From Zanthoxylum bungeanum (taxonomy: Eukaryota > Streptophyta > Magnoliopsida > Sapindales > Rutaceae): 64,000 nt of DNA. The stretch lies in assembly GCA_019454045.1 (NCBI GenBank), contig SKCR01001848.1:1-64000 (forward strand), read 5' to 3'. The notes beneath the pieces were generated by a model. It made no database searches, was not told where the DNA came from, and saw nothing but the letters and a program-made list of their open reading frames with translations. Numbering within the stretch: position 1 is the first letter of the stretch; each line of letters opens with the position of its first letter. Shown here piece after piece: positions 10,898 through 20,831 of this stretch. The position numbers and the translations under genes are program-made.

Positions 10898-12067
10898 ATG
10901 GAACATTACTGGGAGATTGAAAGATTACGTGCTTTACAAGAAAATACACCCCACATCTGGGAGCAACAGTCCGGTTTTCTGAGGCCTGTTGTCGAGCCCA
11001 ATGATTATCACTGGATGCCAGAACCAAACAATACTACATTTGCTCAACAGAACTCAATGTGGAGATGTGATATATGTAATGGTGACCACCCAAGCGATTA
11101 TTGCGAATACAACTACCATCCAGGGTGGCAGAACTATCAAGATCCTACATGGTACGAAGAACCAACACATTTCACAGAACCACATTTTCCATCTTATCCA
11201 CCATCTTCCTTCGATCCTTATCAACAACCAGAACCATCAGAGGAAGATCAATTGATTCACATGTTCAAAGAACGAGCAACTCGATTTGATGCACAAGTTC
11301 AGAGTAACACAGAATCCATACAGAGAATGACAGATCAGATCAGACAATTCACAGAAAACCAGAACTACATACCTCAAGAACCAGTTCCAGATGACACTGA
11401 TGAAGCCTTCGAATACCAATCATTTCACAATGACACTTCAACAGAGGAGGAGGCTGAGCAGTATCAACAACCAGATGTATCAGTTCAGGAACTTGAACCG
11501 GCAAAGTCTCGATTTGATTTTTATTTTTCAGATTCTGACGATGATGAAGCTGAAATATTTGTACCAACTGCATCAAAAGTTGAGGATGGAATTCTGTATC
11601 CTCAAATGAAGATCTTGGAGAATATTTTGCACAAATGTTTGGAAGAAGATCAACTTGAGCCAATCAATTCACCCGAATCAGAGGATGAAGACCTAATGTC
11701 TGACTCATCTTTTCATCCTCAGGTGGAACAAGAAGCAGAGCAAATGGAGGAGCAAATGTCTGAACTTAATAAAGATCCAGAGCATTCAGGAAAAACATCG
11801 CTGTTTTGGGGAGTACAAATCAAAGATATCACCCAGAAGCTTGACAGAATGGAATTTCCATTCCAAGTCAAGCACCATACGAGACCTCCTAATTTTCTTT
11901 CTTTCTTTGCAGGAACCACTGGAACAACAATGAGCAAAAAGGTGGTACGAGCACTGAATGAGACAAAATATTTTTTGCCACTTTACCGTTGGAAGAGACC
12001 TTTCAAAAGCAACGCTCACGGGATTGTCTTTAATCGGACATCCAAAACGACATTGAAACCTCCTTGA
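10898..12067 (+). CDS. Truncated Athila gag-like protein (389 aa)
   Basis: This is the only long ORF of the non-autonomous element. The first ATG is at 10898, just after a TTTCAG/GT acceptor-like site, the same arrangement as before gag at 49556. Near residue 50 is CDICNGDHPSDYC, a Cys-x2-Cys-x3-His-x4-Cys knuckle as in Athila gag, followed by NYHPGWQNY. The latter corresponds to TYNPGWRNHPNFAW in the larger Athila gag (about 50560-50610). A helical, probably coiled-coil stretch follows (QSNTESIQRMTDQIRQF), then a long Glu/Asp/Ser-rich acidic region and a basic tail. The capsid domain and all pol domains are absent. The ORF has no stop, unlike the frames of the larger relative, which suggests recent descent or a role. 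Its function is unknown; binding element RNA is a guess from the knuckle. Confidence 0.75.
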   Translation: MEHYWEIERLRALQENTPHIWEQQSGFLRPVVEPNDYHWMPEPNNTTFAQQNSMWRCDICNGDHPSDYCEYNYHPGWQNYQDPTWYEEPTHFTEPHFPSYPPSSFDPYQQPEPSEEDQLIHMFKERATRFDAQVQSNTESIQRMTDQIRQFTENQNYIPQEPVPDDTDEAFEYQSFHNDTSTEEEAEQYQQPDVSVQELEPAKSRFDFYFSDSDDDEAEIFVPTASKVEDGILYPQMKILENILHKCLEEDQLEPINSPESEDEDLMSDSSFHPQVEQEAEQMEEQMSELNKDPEHSGKTSLFWGVQIKDITQKLDRMEFPFQVKHHTRPPNFLSFFAGTTGTTMSKKVVRALNETKYFLPLYRWKRPFKSNAHGIVFNRTSKTTLKPP

Positions 12068-12106
12068 TAAATAGATTTCAGTCACGTCTGGCTGAAGACG
12101 AAAAAT

Positions 12107-12140
12107 TTAGCGCTAGCAGGGAGGCAACCCATGCAATTTG
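12107..12140 (+). other. Conserved Athila post-pol block (left border of cargo slot)
   Basis: TTTAGCGCTAGC, then GAGGCAACCCATGCAATTTG. The larger Athila element has TTAGCGCTAGCTGAGAGG with AACCCATGCAATTTG at 54876-54909, directly after pol. Similar text follows pol in known Athila/Calypso elements. In both copies here, element-specific sequence begins shortly afterwards. Confidence 0.7.
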
Positions 12141-12377
12141 TTGTAATTTATTTTTCATATTTTGTGTGAACTTTTTAATTTTTTTGTGTTAGTTTTGCAG
12201 GAAAAATTAAAAACGGAATTTTTCAGGACAAAAGTGGCCAGTACAAGCGGGATTTTCAAAATAAAAATTTGACAAAATCACGAAGATACAAAGTCAATCC
12301 AGAAGAGACGGCCGAGTAAGGAGTCACCTCTTGAGAGGCATCCCTATGGATTTATCCGTCGCAAGACATGATTTTGC

Positions 12378-12378
<1 letters not shown>

Positions 12379-12411
<33 letters not shown>
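12379..12411 (+). repeat. 33-base A homopolymer
   Basis: An uninterrupted run of 33 A, directly followed by TTC and a GCGTCGCGACGC palindrome. A second run of exactly 33 A lies at 14210-14242. Either could be a captured poly(A) tail or simple slippage. The length may be approximate in the assembly. Confidence 0.9.
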
Positions 12412-12413
<2 letters not shown>

Positions 12414-13690
12414 CAGCGTCGCGACGCTGACTCAAAAACAGAACATAAGCAGAGGCACCACAGATCTCATTTTTACTTCTTCTTCTTCCTCAAACACCTC
12501 CAACAGCCGCAACCTTCACCAGCTTTCACCGAGACTGCAACCATCTCGCCAGAACCACCACCACCTCCAACCGTGAGCAAGCCAAACCGTCCATCACCAT
12601 TCTCTCTTAACTCACAACCACGCACAACCCCCATCGTGAACCCCCATTACTGACCATCACCATCGAGACAAACCGAGATCCACCACCGTGAGACCGCCAA
12701 AATCCACGACCGAAACCGCAACAACTCACCGAGAACAAACAAAACCAAGACCCACCAGTCACCATCAAACCGAGATCCAAACTGACTACAACCGCAACAA
12801 GAACAAACCAAAACCGAGCCGTGTCAAACCACCATCAATGAAAGATCTACCGCCGAGTTCACCCACTGCAGAGCCACCATCGCCGAGATCCACACCGTGA
12901 GCAACCACTGCGAGCCATCAAACACTTCCTTCGCCGAGCCTAAACCGAGCCTCAACAACCAAGACACCACTTCGTCGAGACCGAAACTAACGAAGCAAAC
13001 CAGAGCCGTGACTCAACCGCGAGTCACCAAGCCACCATCATCAACCACACAAGCCATCACCACACCAAGCCGAGCCCACTGCCGTGTCTTGCCGTGACTG
13101 CCAAAGCCGACCTCCGCAAGCCGAGATACTCCAAAACCGACCCATCACCCTCACTACCGAGAGAGTCCACCACCGAGAGTCACCAGAAGCCAACCTACTG
13201 CCGTCCAACAACCAAAGACCAGAAATCCAAGCCCAAACCAACATAGCCGAAAGAACCCACCACTGCCAAAATCAGAATTTGAAAGTAACGGTAATAATTT
13301 GATAAATTTGATTTGGTAATTGGTAAATTAATTTGGTAATTAGGTTTGAATTGTGGTGTGTTTGATTTGGGAATTTTGGATTACGAAGTGTTGGATGGTT
13401 GAATTTGATTCGCAGTAATTGGGGGCGAAGAAATTGAGTTTGATATTTGGAGTTTGTTTGTGGCATTTGATAGATTTAGGTTGTGTTGGATAATCAAGAA
13501 TTCAGGGGAGACTCTGTCGAATTTTTCTGAAAAATACCAAAGTTGGGATTTGATTGGTGATAATTTTTTAGGGTGAATTTTGGGGAAATTTTGAGATTTT
13601 AGAAGTGATTCTGCCAAAATTTTTAATGAAAAATGGTCAAATAGCAATTGTGGTAAGAACCGTAATTTGGGCATAAATCTTAATCGGTAA
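12412..13690. other. Cargo slot of the non-autonomous element: C/A-rich block then G/T-rich block
   Basis: From about 12,480 to 13,290 the plus strand is rich in C and A and poor in G and T, with many CCACC, ACCGAG and CAACC words. From about 13,290 to 13,650 it switches to G/T-rich text with GATTTGG and GAATTTTGG words. Several frames of 60-80 codons are open in the first block, but they are low-complexity Pro/Thr/Ser/Arg-rich, overlap in different frames and match nothing I recognise. The look resembles a plant 5' UTR or first exon followed by an intron, so a captured gene fragment is possible. I do not call a gene. Confidence 0.5.
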
Positions 13691-13750
13691 TTTTTCCTGT
13701 AAAATTTCAGCTGATCAGGTATTACCTTCTAACTCTTCTTTTACTGTTTA

Positions 13751-13790
13751 AGACATTGGGGACAATGTCTCATTTAGGTTTGGGGGAGGG
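13751..13790 (+). other. Conserved hairpin plus internal polypurine-tract-like sequence
   Basis: AGACATTG (13751-13758) and CAATGTCT (13763-13770) pair around GGGA. AGGTTTGGGGGAGGG follows at 13776-13790. The larger Athila element has AGATATT / AATATCT and the same purine tract at 56514-56554. It may be a second plus-strand primer site, as in some retroelements. Confidence 0.6.
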
Positions 13791-14206
13791 AATTAGTTGA
13801 TTAATACCTCCTTGTTTTTAGTTGTATGTTGTTTTTATTTTTAGTCCAAATTTTTCGAAAAATACAAAAAAATTGAAAATTTTTCAAAAATTACAAAAAT
13901 ATTTTGCATTTTTTGTGTTTTTTATTTTGACTAAAAAGGTGGAATTGGTGAGAGGTAGCCGAGTAAGGAATTTCCGCTCCTGAGACGTATCTCAAACCTA
14001 TTTCAAAACAAGTTAATTTTTGTTTATTTCCTTTTGAATTATTTAATTTGTGAATTCTCCTTAAACTGACTAAAATGAATCTTCTTATGTTCAGTTGACA
14101 GGTATTATGAACTTACATGGAAACATACGGACATGAGCTAAATTGAAAAGTTTGTAATATTCCGTGCTATAGTTTAATTGGAGGAAGCATCTCTAAATAG
14201 TGATGG

Positions 14207-14209
<3 letters not shown>

Positions 14210-14242
<33 letters not shown>
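14210..14242 (+). repeat. 33-base A homopolymer
   Basis: An uninterrupted run of 33 A immediately before the tandem duplication at 14244. The larger Athila element has a shorter, broken A-rich stretch at the corresponding place (about 56948-56970). Confidence 0.9.
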
Positions 14243-14243
<1 letters not shown>

Positions 14244-14244
<1 letters not shown>

Positions 14245-14488
14245 GAGATCCGAGTTATTAAGTCTGTAAGGGTTTTTTAATACCTAGTGCCCTAAAACCA
14301 ACTGGTTGGGAGTCATTGGCCCAAAGCTCGTTACATGGATCGAAGATGCTGCAAAAATATATATATCTGAAGTCTGAGTAATTAAGTTCGTAGGGGTGTC
14401 TTAACACCTGGTGCCCTAAAGCCAACTGGTTTGGGAGCCACCGACCCAAAGCTCGCTACATAGACGGAAGGTATTGTATAAAAATAAA
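14244..14488 (+). repeat. Tandem duplication of a ~124-bp unit in the 3' non-coding region
   Basis: Units start at 14244 and 14368. Both contain GTGCCCTAAA, CCAACTGGTT and CCCAAAGCTCG. The larger Athila element has a single copy (about 56973-57090), so the duplication is specific to this element. The copies have diverged moderately, so the event predates the last insertion. Confidence 0.75.
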
Positions 14489-14918
14489 AAATAGAGAAAA
14501 AATCAAAGAAAAAATCAGAAAAATCAGAAAATTATTCCATTACTACAAAAAGGTGTGAAATCTGATAGAACTTTAGGACAAAAATATTACTATCTTATCA
14601 ACTGCACTTATGACTGTTGTGGGCAAAAATGAGTTGATTAATATTTTGTTAGCTGTGTATGTGGAGAATGGCAAAAATAATCGGAGAATTTACTTATTCG
14701 GTAATTTAGAAAGAAACAAAACAACTAATAACTTGGATTAGAATTTTCACCTGATTAGTCACTAACTTTCTTTATTCTCTTTTCGCTTGTCTTTTTGCTT
14801 TTGTGTGCATTAGTTTTAAATACCTTTTTACTTTTGTAAAATGTTTGTGGGTATCATTGCTGTAAACCCTCACGAGACTACACTCGTCCACTAGGGACAC
14901 CTAGGGGTTTAAAGGCTT

Positions 14919-14939
14919 GTTGCATATGCTAAATGCAAC
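14919..14939 (+). other. Conserved hairpin near 3' polypurine tract
   Basis: GTTGCAT (14919-14925) and ATGCAAC (14933-14939) pair around a 7-base loop. The same stem is conserved at 57472-57492 in the other Athila element, with the loop differing by one base. It lies in a conserved segment (CACTAGGGACACCTA..GTGATCCCTACGAAA) about 100 bases before the 3' LTR. Confidence 0.55.
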
Positions 14940-15015
14940 CGTGATCCCTACGAAAATGGCTTAGTTAAATTTTGTTATGTTATTTTTGTATTTTGCTCGA
15001 GGACTAGCAAAATGT

Positions 15016-15029
15016 TAGGTTTGGGGGTG
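15016..15029 (+). other. Polypurine tract of the non-autonomous Athila element
   Basis: AGGTTTGGGGGTG ends directly against the 3' LTR start TGATGAG. The identical tract precedes the LTR at 57600. It primes plus-strand DNA synthesis. Confidence 0.8.
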
Positions 15030-17161
15030 TGATGAGTGATATTTATATCACTATTTCCCACTCATTTAACTTAATATTTTGTATAGTTTCTTGAGTTTTG
15101 TGAATGTTTTGATGTGTTTTATTGTTATTTTGCAGATAAATAAAGTTTGGATAGCACTGGAGGCAATTTGGGGCAAAACCGGACAAAAATGCGTCAACAG
15201 GGTTATTTTCGTCTTCTGCGCGTCGCGACGCTGAAGCACAGCGCGCCGCGACGCCCAGCGTGAGCCGGATTTGCTAACATGCGCCTGGTCAACGGTCAAC
15301 AATTTGATAAGTTTTGACTTTGCTAAAATGCGCCGTGCCACGTGTCACCATCACAGCCGATCTGCTAACATGCGCCGTGCCACGTGTCATCATCATATGC
15401 TGCCGACACTCAGACTTGACACGTGTCGCCTCGTCATCAGCCATGTCAGCGGTCAACGAGTCAACCTTGCCACGTGTCATGCCACATCATCGTCCACGTC
15501 AGCAGGTCAACCGAGTCAACATGCCACGTCAGCCTCAGCCAATCACAACTTGACACGTGTCGCCACGTGTCGCAATCCTATTGTGCCGACAAATGCAACA
15601 CACGCCTACGCCACGTCATCGCCACGTCAGCGCCACGTCATCGCCACGTCATCAATGACGTCATCACAATAATTGAGAATTAGCCGCCTTGACACGTGTC
15701 GCATGTACAGTCAGCCGCCTTGCTACGTGTCGCCGTATCATTGTGCCACGTCGACAAATTGCGCGTCGCGACGCGCAGATCCTTGGCGTCGCGACGCGGG
15801 AACAGTGCCCGAACAGTGAAAAATTTGCTATAAATAGAGGGCGAATTTTCAGTTTTAAAAAACACTCCTCTCTCTCTTGATTTCTCTCTCTAGAGAGAGT
15901 TTCTCTCTCTAGATTTTTAGTTTTTTTTATTTTTAGTTTGTAATTTATTTTAATTACGTTTTGTAATAATAGTAATTTAATTTTTACTTTTTACAGTTTT
16001 TACTATTCACCATGTTGAAATAATTTCCCCAGCTAGGGTGAAAGGTAATTCTTCTACTATTGCTATTTAGATTAATCTCCCTTAAAAATAATATATTAAC
16101 TATTTAAAATATTGACTTAAAGGAATACCGCTATATTGGTCGGTTGGTAATTTAATTTTAATCTGGTTTAAACCTGACTAATCAGGATACCGCCAGACTG
16201 GTCGGTTGGTAAATTTATTTTTGGTTCCGCCTTAATGGCTGGTTGGACTTAATTTGACTTAATCAGGATACCGCCAGAATGGTCGGTTGGTAATATTCTC
16301 ACAAGTTTATATATTATTTTACGGGAGATATCTAAATTAGTAGTAGTAAAAGTAATTCCTTTTGTAATTTATTTTTCAGCTTTTTACTTTATGTCTTTTA
16401 CTTTTATGTTTTTACTAGTCCTAGTTATGTGTTAGTTTTCTGAGGTTGTGATGATTTTTAATATCACCGGTTTATAAGGGGTTAAATTATAATTGGGTAA
16501 TATAAAGATTTATTTATTGAGTCTTAATCTTAATGCTTTTTTAATAACTGGCCATTAATAAAATTGATATGGTAAATCTAAAATGAACTAGACATAGGGA
16601 TTTTAGGTTTCAGCCTTAGACTTAATACCCACGATCTTCCTTGAGGATAGATAACCCTTTAATAGATTTCCTTACAGGATAGGAATATACCTGTCGGGCG
16701 GGGGGGTAGCCATAATTGGAACTTAAACTTAATGAATCCAGATAATTTGGTTGACATAGACATATGGTTCAATTGGGTTAAACTGGGTATTTGTGTCTGA
16801 CCATCGACAGAGGCTTACACATAATTTAGTGTTCCAGGTTAATAAATCAATATATTACCAACTTTAAGATAACCACTTCATCTTTAAAATAATATTAAAA
16901 GAAATCACAACCTTAAATCTTTGTGTCTTTGTTATTTTCCTTAATATTTTCTTTTGTCTTTTATTTATTTATTTATTTTGTAAAACCATTTTCAACCAAT
17001 CAAGCAATCAATTCCATTCTCCCCTTTAATTAGATATTTGTAAATAAATAGATTCAACAATTAATAACAACAGTAGGAATTAAGTCCTCGTGGGATCGAT
17101 ATTTTTATACTACTTGAACGATACGTGCGCTTGTGTTATACGTGTGTGTTTACGCCGGTCA
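15030..17161 (+). repeat. 3' LTR of the non-autonomous Athila element
   Basis: It matches 8608-10761 almost base for base, including the ACGT array, palindromes and TATA box (15829-15837). It is 22 bases shorter, mainly through a ~20-base deletion near 16360. It ends CCGGTCA and is followed by the target duplicate GTGTC. Confidence 0.93.
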
Positions 17162-18311
17162 GTGTCCTGGGAGAAGTTATAGAGGTTTAAGAAGTCTAGA
17201 ATATTTTGGTTATCATTCTATTAGTGGTGTTGAGCACGTGGTTTTTATATATATTAAGTAAATATTTTGATTGATGACAATATTGATGATGATGTGGGCG
17301 GAGCCCTTTGGATATGATTCTGATGAGATTTGTGTGGACCCGAGGTCCTTTTATTTGTTTGGAGTATTCTTGGATTGCTTTTGATGCTGGACTGCGATCC
17401 AGATTATCCAGTTTTAGGATACATCAAGCCGAATTTTTGGTAAATTTACAGGCTTATGGAGATGGGTCAATCTTGTCTCCTGCCGGTAGCATCCTGCTTC
17501 TGGCGGGGTATTACAGATAAACATTGAACGACTTGTTGGGGTTTTATCAAAGGCAGGGCGGAAGCACTGTTCGGGTGAAATCGTAACTTTAAAAACTTTT
17601 AAACTTACCGAATAAATTACTCAATATCCAATATGAATAATTCATTCATATTTCACCTAAACATATTATATTTTTTTATCAAATAACAACATAAATAATT
17701 TAGAAAATATCAAAAAACTTTTACGAAAATGTTTTTCCGTAAAATGGCATAAAACACGTTTTTATCTGAACCGACTAACCAATACACAAGGGGACTGCCC
17801 AGGTCAGCCCCAATAGTACTTGGGCAGTTCATAAGCTGCCCAAACAATGACCAATTCACTGTTTGGACAACGGACACTCGGTAAGCCCTAAACTCACCCG
17901 GTAATGTAACATCCCGGATTTTCAGAACTGTTCCAGAAGATTCCCGGACGGATGTTTTAGTCCCGGAGCATGATGATGATGAAGAATAAGAGTTTAAGTG
18001 ATGTCTTATGTGTTGGAATATTATTTTATGAATTTTCGTCGCGTTGGAAAACGTGTGGGATCAAAAGCCGGTTACGCGATTTTCGTAAAACGCGTAAAGT
18101 TTACTATTTTGACCATAGAAGGAGAAAAAAAACTCCGATCGAGTTGATTTTTAGACCATTGGACTTTCTTTTCCGAGACGAACAACTTTCGTGTTGAACA
18201 CTTTTCGAGAATCGCATCAGAAGGGCTCCGAAATTGCGATATTCCATAAGACTCTAGAACAGGGGCTGTTTTGTTATTTCACAGTGACTTATATGATATT
18301 TTCCCAGCTGG

Positions 18312-18320
18312 TATATAAAG
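18312..18320 (+). promoter_or_regulatory. TATA box of second B LTR
   Basis: TATATAAAG lies about 410 bases into the LTR, as in the other B copies. It is followed by a GC-rich leader (18370-18560) that corresponds to the GC-rich leader at 6090-6250. Confidence 0.55.
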
Positions 18321-19302
18321 CCCTTAGGTTTTCAAAAAAAGCAAAAATGGCAAACCTTTTCTACCTCATTCACCCGCCCCCCTCCTCGCCTAAAGGGAGA
18401 ATAACTCACCGGCGCACCGGTGCCGATCAGACCACCTGAGCACGACGCACACCATGGTGGCCGACGACGGCGCTAAAGACGCCGGCAACAGTGACGTCGA
18501 AAGGAAGAACAGTCGCGCCTATGGGTTCCGTGATCCTGTCTCGTCGGTACGTTTCACGACCCGAGCCACCCGCCAAATCGAAGCTCTCGACGAGTACTAC
18601 GAGTGTGCGGGATTGATTTTGCCGAACAACGGCCGGAATCACGCAAAACGAGAGGAGAAGATTCGGTGAACAGTAAACCCATGACAAACAGTTGCTCCGA
18701 TTGGAATTCCGTCGACACCAGCGCGTTCGTATGGCCGTTGGGAGTCCATATATGGCCTCGGAATTTCGGTACGACTCTCCATTTAGATTTTATTATTTTC
18801 AAGTATATTGATTTGTATTCGGATGTTTCTGGTAGTTTCGTAGCTTAGCGAATTGCCCGTTGATGAATTGGACATGTCTTTATATGCTAAAATGATAAAT
18901 GTGGTAGAATCCGGAAGGATCGGATGAGATATGATCAATCCGGTAAAATTAGCAAGATTCCGGTAAAACGGCGTTTCTCGTGCGATTGAGTGTAGATGAT
19001 CGAAAAAATAGTTATGATGTATATATGGCATTGCGAGGGTAATTGGGTAATTTTGGAATAGTTCGGAGGGTTTGAGACCCTTCCGTAGCGTTTGAGGAAA
19101 CTTTTCCGCAAGTTTTACCGCAAACGCGTAAGGTGAGAATCTAAGGTATCTAGTTATTTCAGAATAACAAGTGAGCATGAATTAGAGTAATAAAGTTTAG
19201 ATTTTAGTATCAGAGTCGATTCGGGTGTTCCGGGGAAAGTCCGTAGTTAATTGTAGATGAGTAGAAAGTTCCGCAAATAGCGGTTCTGACAGTTGATGTG
19301 AT

Positions 19303-19346
19303 TTGTTTTGGCAGATCGAACCCGCATTGGCTTACCCAGGTAAGTA
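19303..19346 (+). other. Acceptor-donor pair in B LTR
   Basis: TTGTTTTGGCAG, then 25 bases (19315-19339), then GTAAGTAA. It is the counterpart of 7051-7105 in the first B LTR. Confidence 0.45.
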
Positions 19347-20664
19347 ACTCATGCTTTGATTACTTAAGAAGTTACCGTTGTACGAAAGTAGTACTATGAT
19401 AAAGTTATATATAATTATATGTACGAAACTAACATATATATATATAAAGATGATCGTAAAAGAAGAGGCTAGTGAATTGGTACACATATATAGATAAGAG
19501 CAAGCAGTTATGAGTAGAAATATATTAAAGTTAAAAAACAATGAAGAATTAAGAAGCCAAAGAGAAACATACGTAGGTATGGACCGGTTTATGCATATAC
19601 AGATGGAGCATGTGAATGATGTCATATTCATGAATATAATTTAATAAAACCTGGGTATGGGGGGTTTGTAGAAAAACTACGCCCTAGGGAATGGGACTAG
19701 AGTTATTAATGAAATAAACATAGACACATTACGGATCAACAAGGTTATGTGTAAAGTCAAGAATGTTGAAAATAGCTAGAAAGTTTATGTAAAAAGTATA
19801 ACCTTAATGAGTGTGTCATTACATAAGAAACTTGGTATATAAGTGATGGATGTAATAGCTTAAAAGCGATAGTATAAAGAGATGAGTAATAAATAAGTAG
19901 TATGTGAGTTGGTGCGTTTGGGCATGTATGACTGTAAGTGTAGAACTTCACACAAGAATGAACAAATATAGGTGCACTTAGGAATATGAGTATTAAAGTA
20001 TGCATATGAGTTAAATAGTGTATATATATTTCTGGAGAATGTAAGTAAGCTCGCGTATGGTAAGTATGAGTTTTGCGTAATAGTATTTTAATAAATGTTT
20101 GAATAAACATAGAGTGAATGGGTTTATGATAATTGTAAATGAGTTTATGAACTGAGAATTTGATGTTTGTATCTATGCGATGTTTGTTGTATTAGAACAA
20201 ATTGGATGATGTGTGTATGCATAATTGTGGGAATGATATATTGGATTTATGTTTGATTGGTAAAAGATATGAGCATGTATATGTACATATATGACTTCAT
20301 AAGAAAGCATAGCTAGTTTAGAAAGAAACACGGAGATGTATATGTATATATATTTATGTGTTATGTGAGATTTTCAACAATGGATCAAGTTGAGAATGTT
20401 TTCAAGAATTCAAAGTATTTTAATAAATGTTTTCAAGAATTCAAAGTATTTTAAATGAATGTTTTCAAAAGCTTTTGAAGAACTGTGTTACAGAAAGATG
20501 CTTCTTCTAGTTTCGAGATTTTATTAAGTATGAGTTTTCTGATTTCCGGGGCATGAGGGAAAAACTCACCCCATTATGTAACTTCAGATACAGCTGGAAT
20601 TGACGGATACAGATAGCATGTGCACATGTTGAGGACTGAGGGGACGCTCTCAGATCCTCCAGAT

Positions 20665-20831
20665 GGGCTAGGGAGACGGCGAGATATCACGCCCCTAGAC
20701 CCCCAGATTATGAGACAGTAGTGGCATGCTTTGGGGGATGGCGATACGTAACGCCCCAAAGTCATGGTTTTGCACTTCTGCCTCCAGATAGGCGTATGGG
20801 GGGACGGCGAGACGTAACGCCTCCATGCGCC
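20665..20831 (+). repeat. Three stem-loops sharing a GGCGA..ACGCC core
   Basis: Stem 1: CTAGGG/CCCTAG (20668-20673, 20693-20698). Stem 2: CTTTGGGG/CCCCAAAG (20729-20736, 20754-20761). Stem 3: GGCGTATGGGGG/CCTCCATGCGCC with two mismatches (20791-20802, 20820-20831). The enclosed cores are alike: GACGGCGAGATATCACGCC, GATGGCGATACGTAACGCC and GACGGCGAGACGTAACGCC. Pairing is kept while stem sequences differ. Confidence 0.7.

Larger units (their letters stand above)
8608..17161 (+). mobile_element. Young non-autonomous Athila-type LTR retrotransposon
   Basis: This is a complete 8,554-bp element with LTRs 8608-10761 and 15030-17161 and target duplication GTGTC (8603-8607 and 17162-17166). It has a tRNA-Asp primer-binding site at 10767-10784 and a polypurine tract at 15016-15029. 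The LTRs are nearly identical; the 133-aa and 91-aa frames they contain are the same in both. The interior has only a truncated gag-like ORF and no protease, RT, RNase H or integrase, so it must be moved in trans. The Athila element at 47467 shares its LTR landmarks, primer site and 3' region and represents the autonomous lineage. It is nested in the B LTR, so it is the youngest of that stack. Confidence 0.93.
5617..17515 (+). mobile_element. B-family (Tekay-like) solo LTR, interrupted by an Athila element
   Basis: The LTR is 5617-8607 plus 17167-17515, about 3.34 kb once the nested element and its duplicated target are removed. It begins TGTAATATCCC and ends GGGGTATTACA, the inverted termini typical of Tekay/Del chromovirus LTRs. 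It is flanked by a perfect 5-bp duplication, GATAA (5612-5616 and 17516-17520). No gag-pol, primer-binding site or polypurine tract is inside, so it is a solo LTR formed by LTR-LTR recombination. TATAAATAG lies at 6035-6043. ORFs inside (for example 6062-6310) are not supported as genes. Confidence 0.85.

Noticed and set aside
12331..13302. Chain of 60-81-codon frames in the C/A-rich block
   Set aside because: Low-complexity and in several overlapping frames. The first includes a poly-Lys from the A-tract. Described as composition, not as genes.
14881..14960. tRNA-like folding segment before the 3' polypurine tract
   Set aside because: One clear stem only (GTTGCAT/ATGCAAC). No cloverleaf, T-loop or A/B box set could be drawn.
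18783..20110. Reverse-strand frames of 82-131 codons in the second B LTR
   Set aside because: AT-rich incidental frames within an LTR. No domain and no counterpart in the other B LTR.
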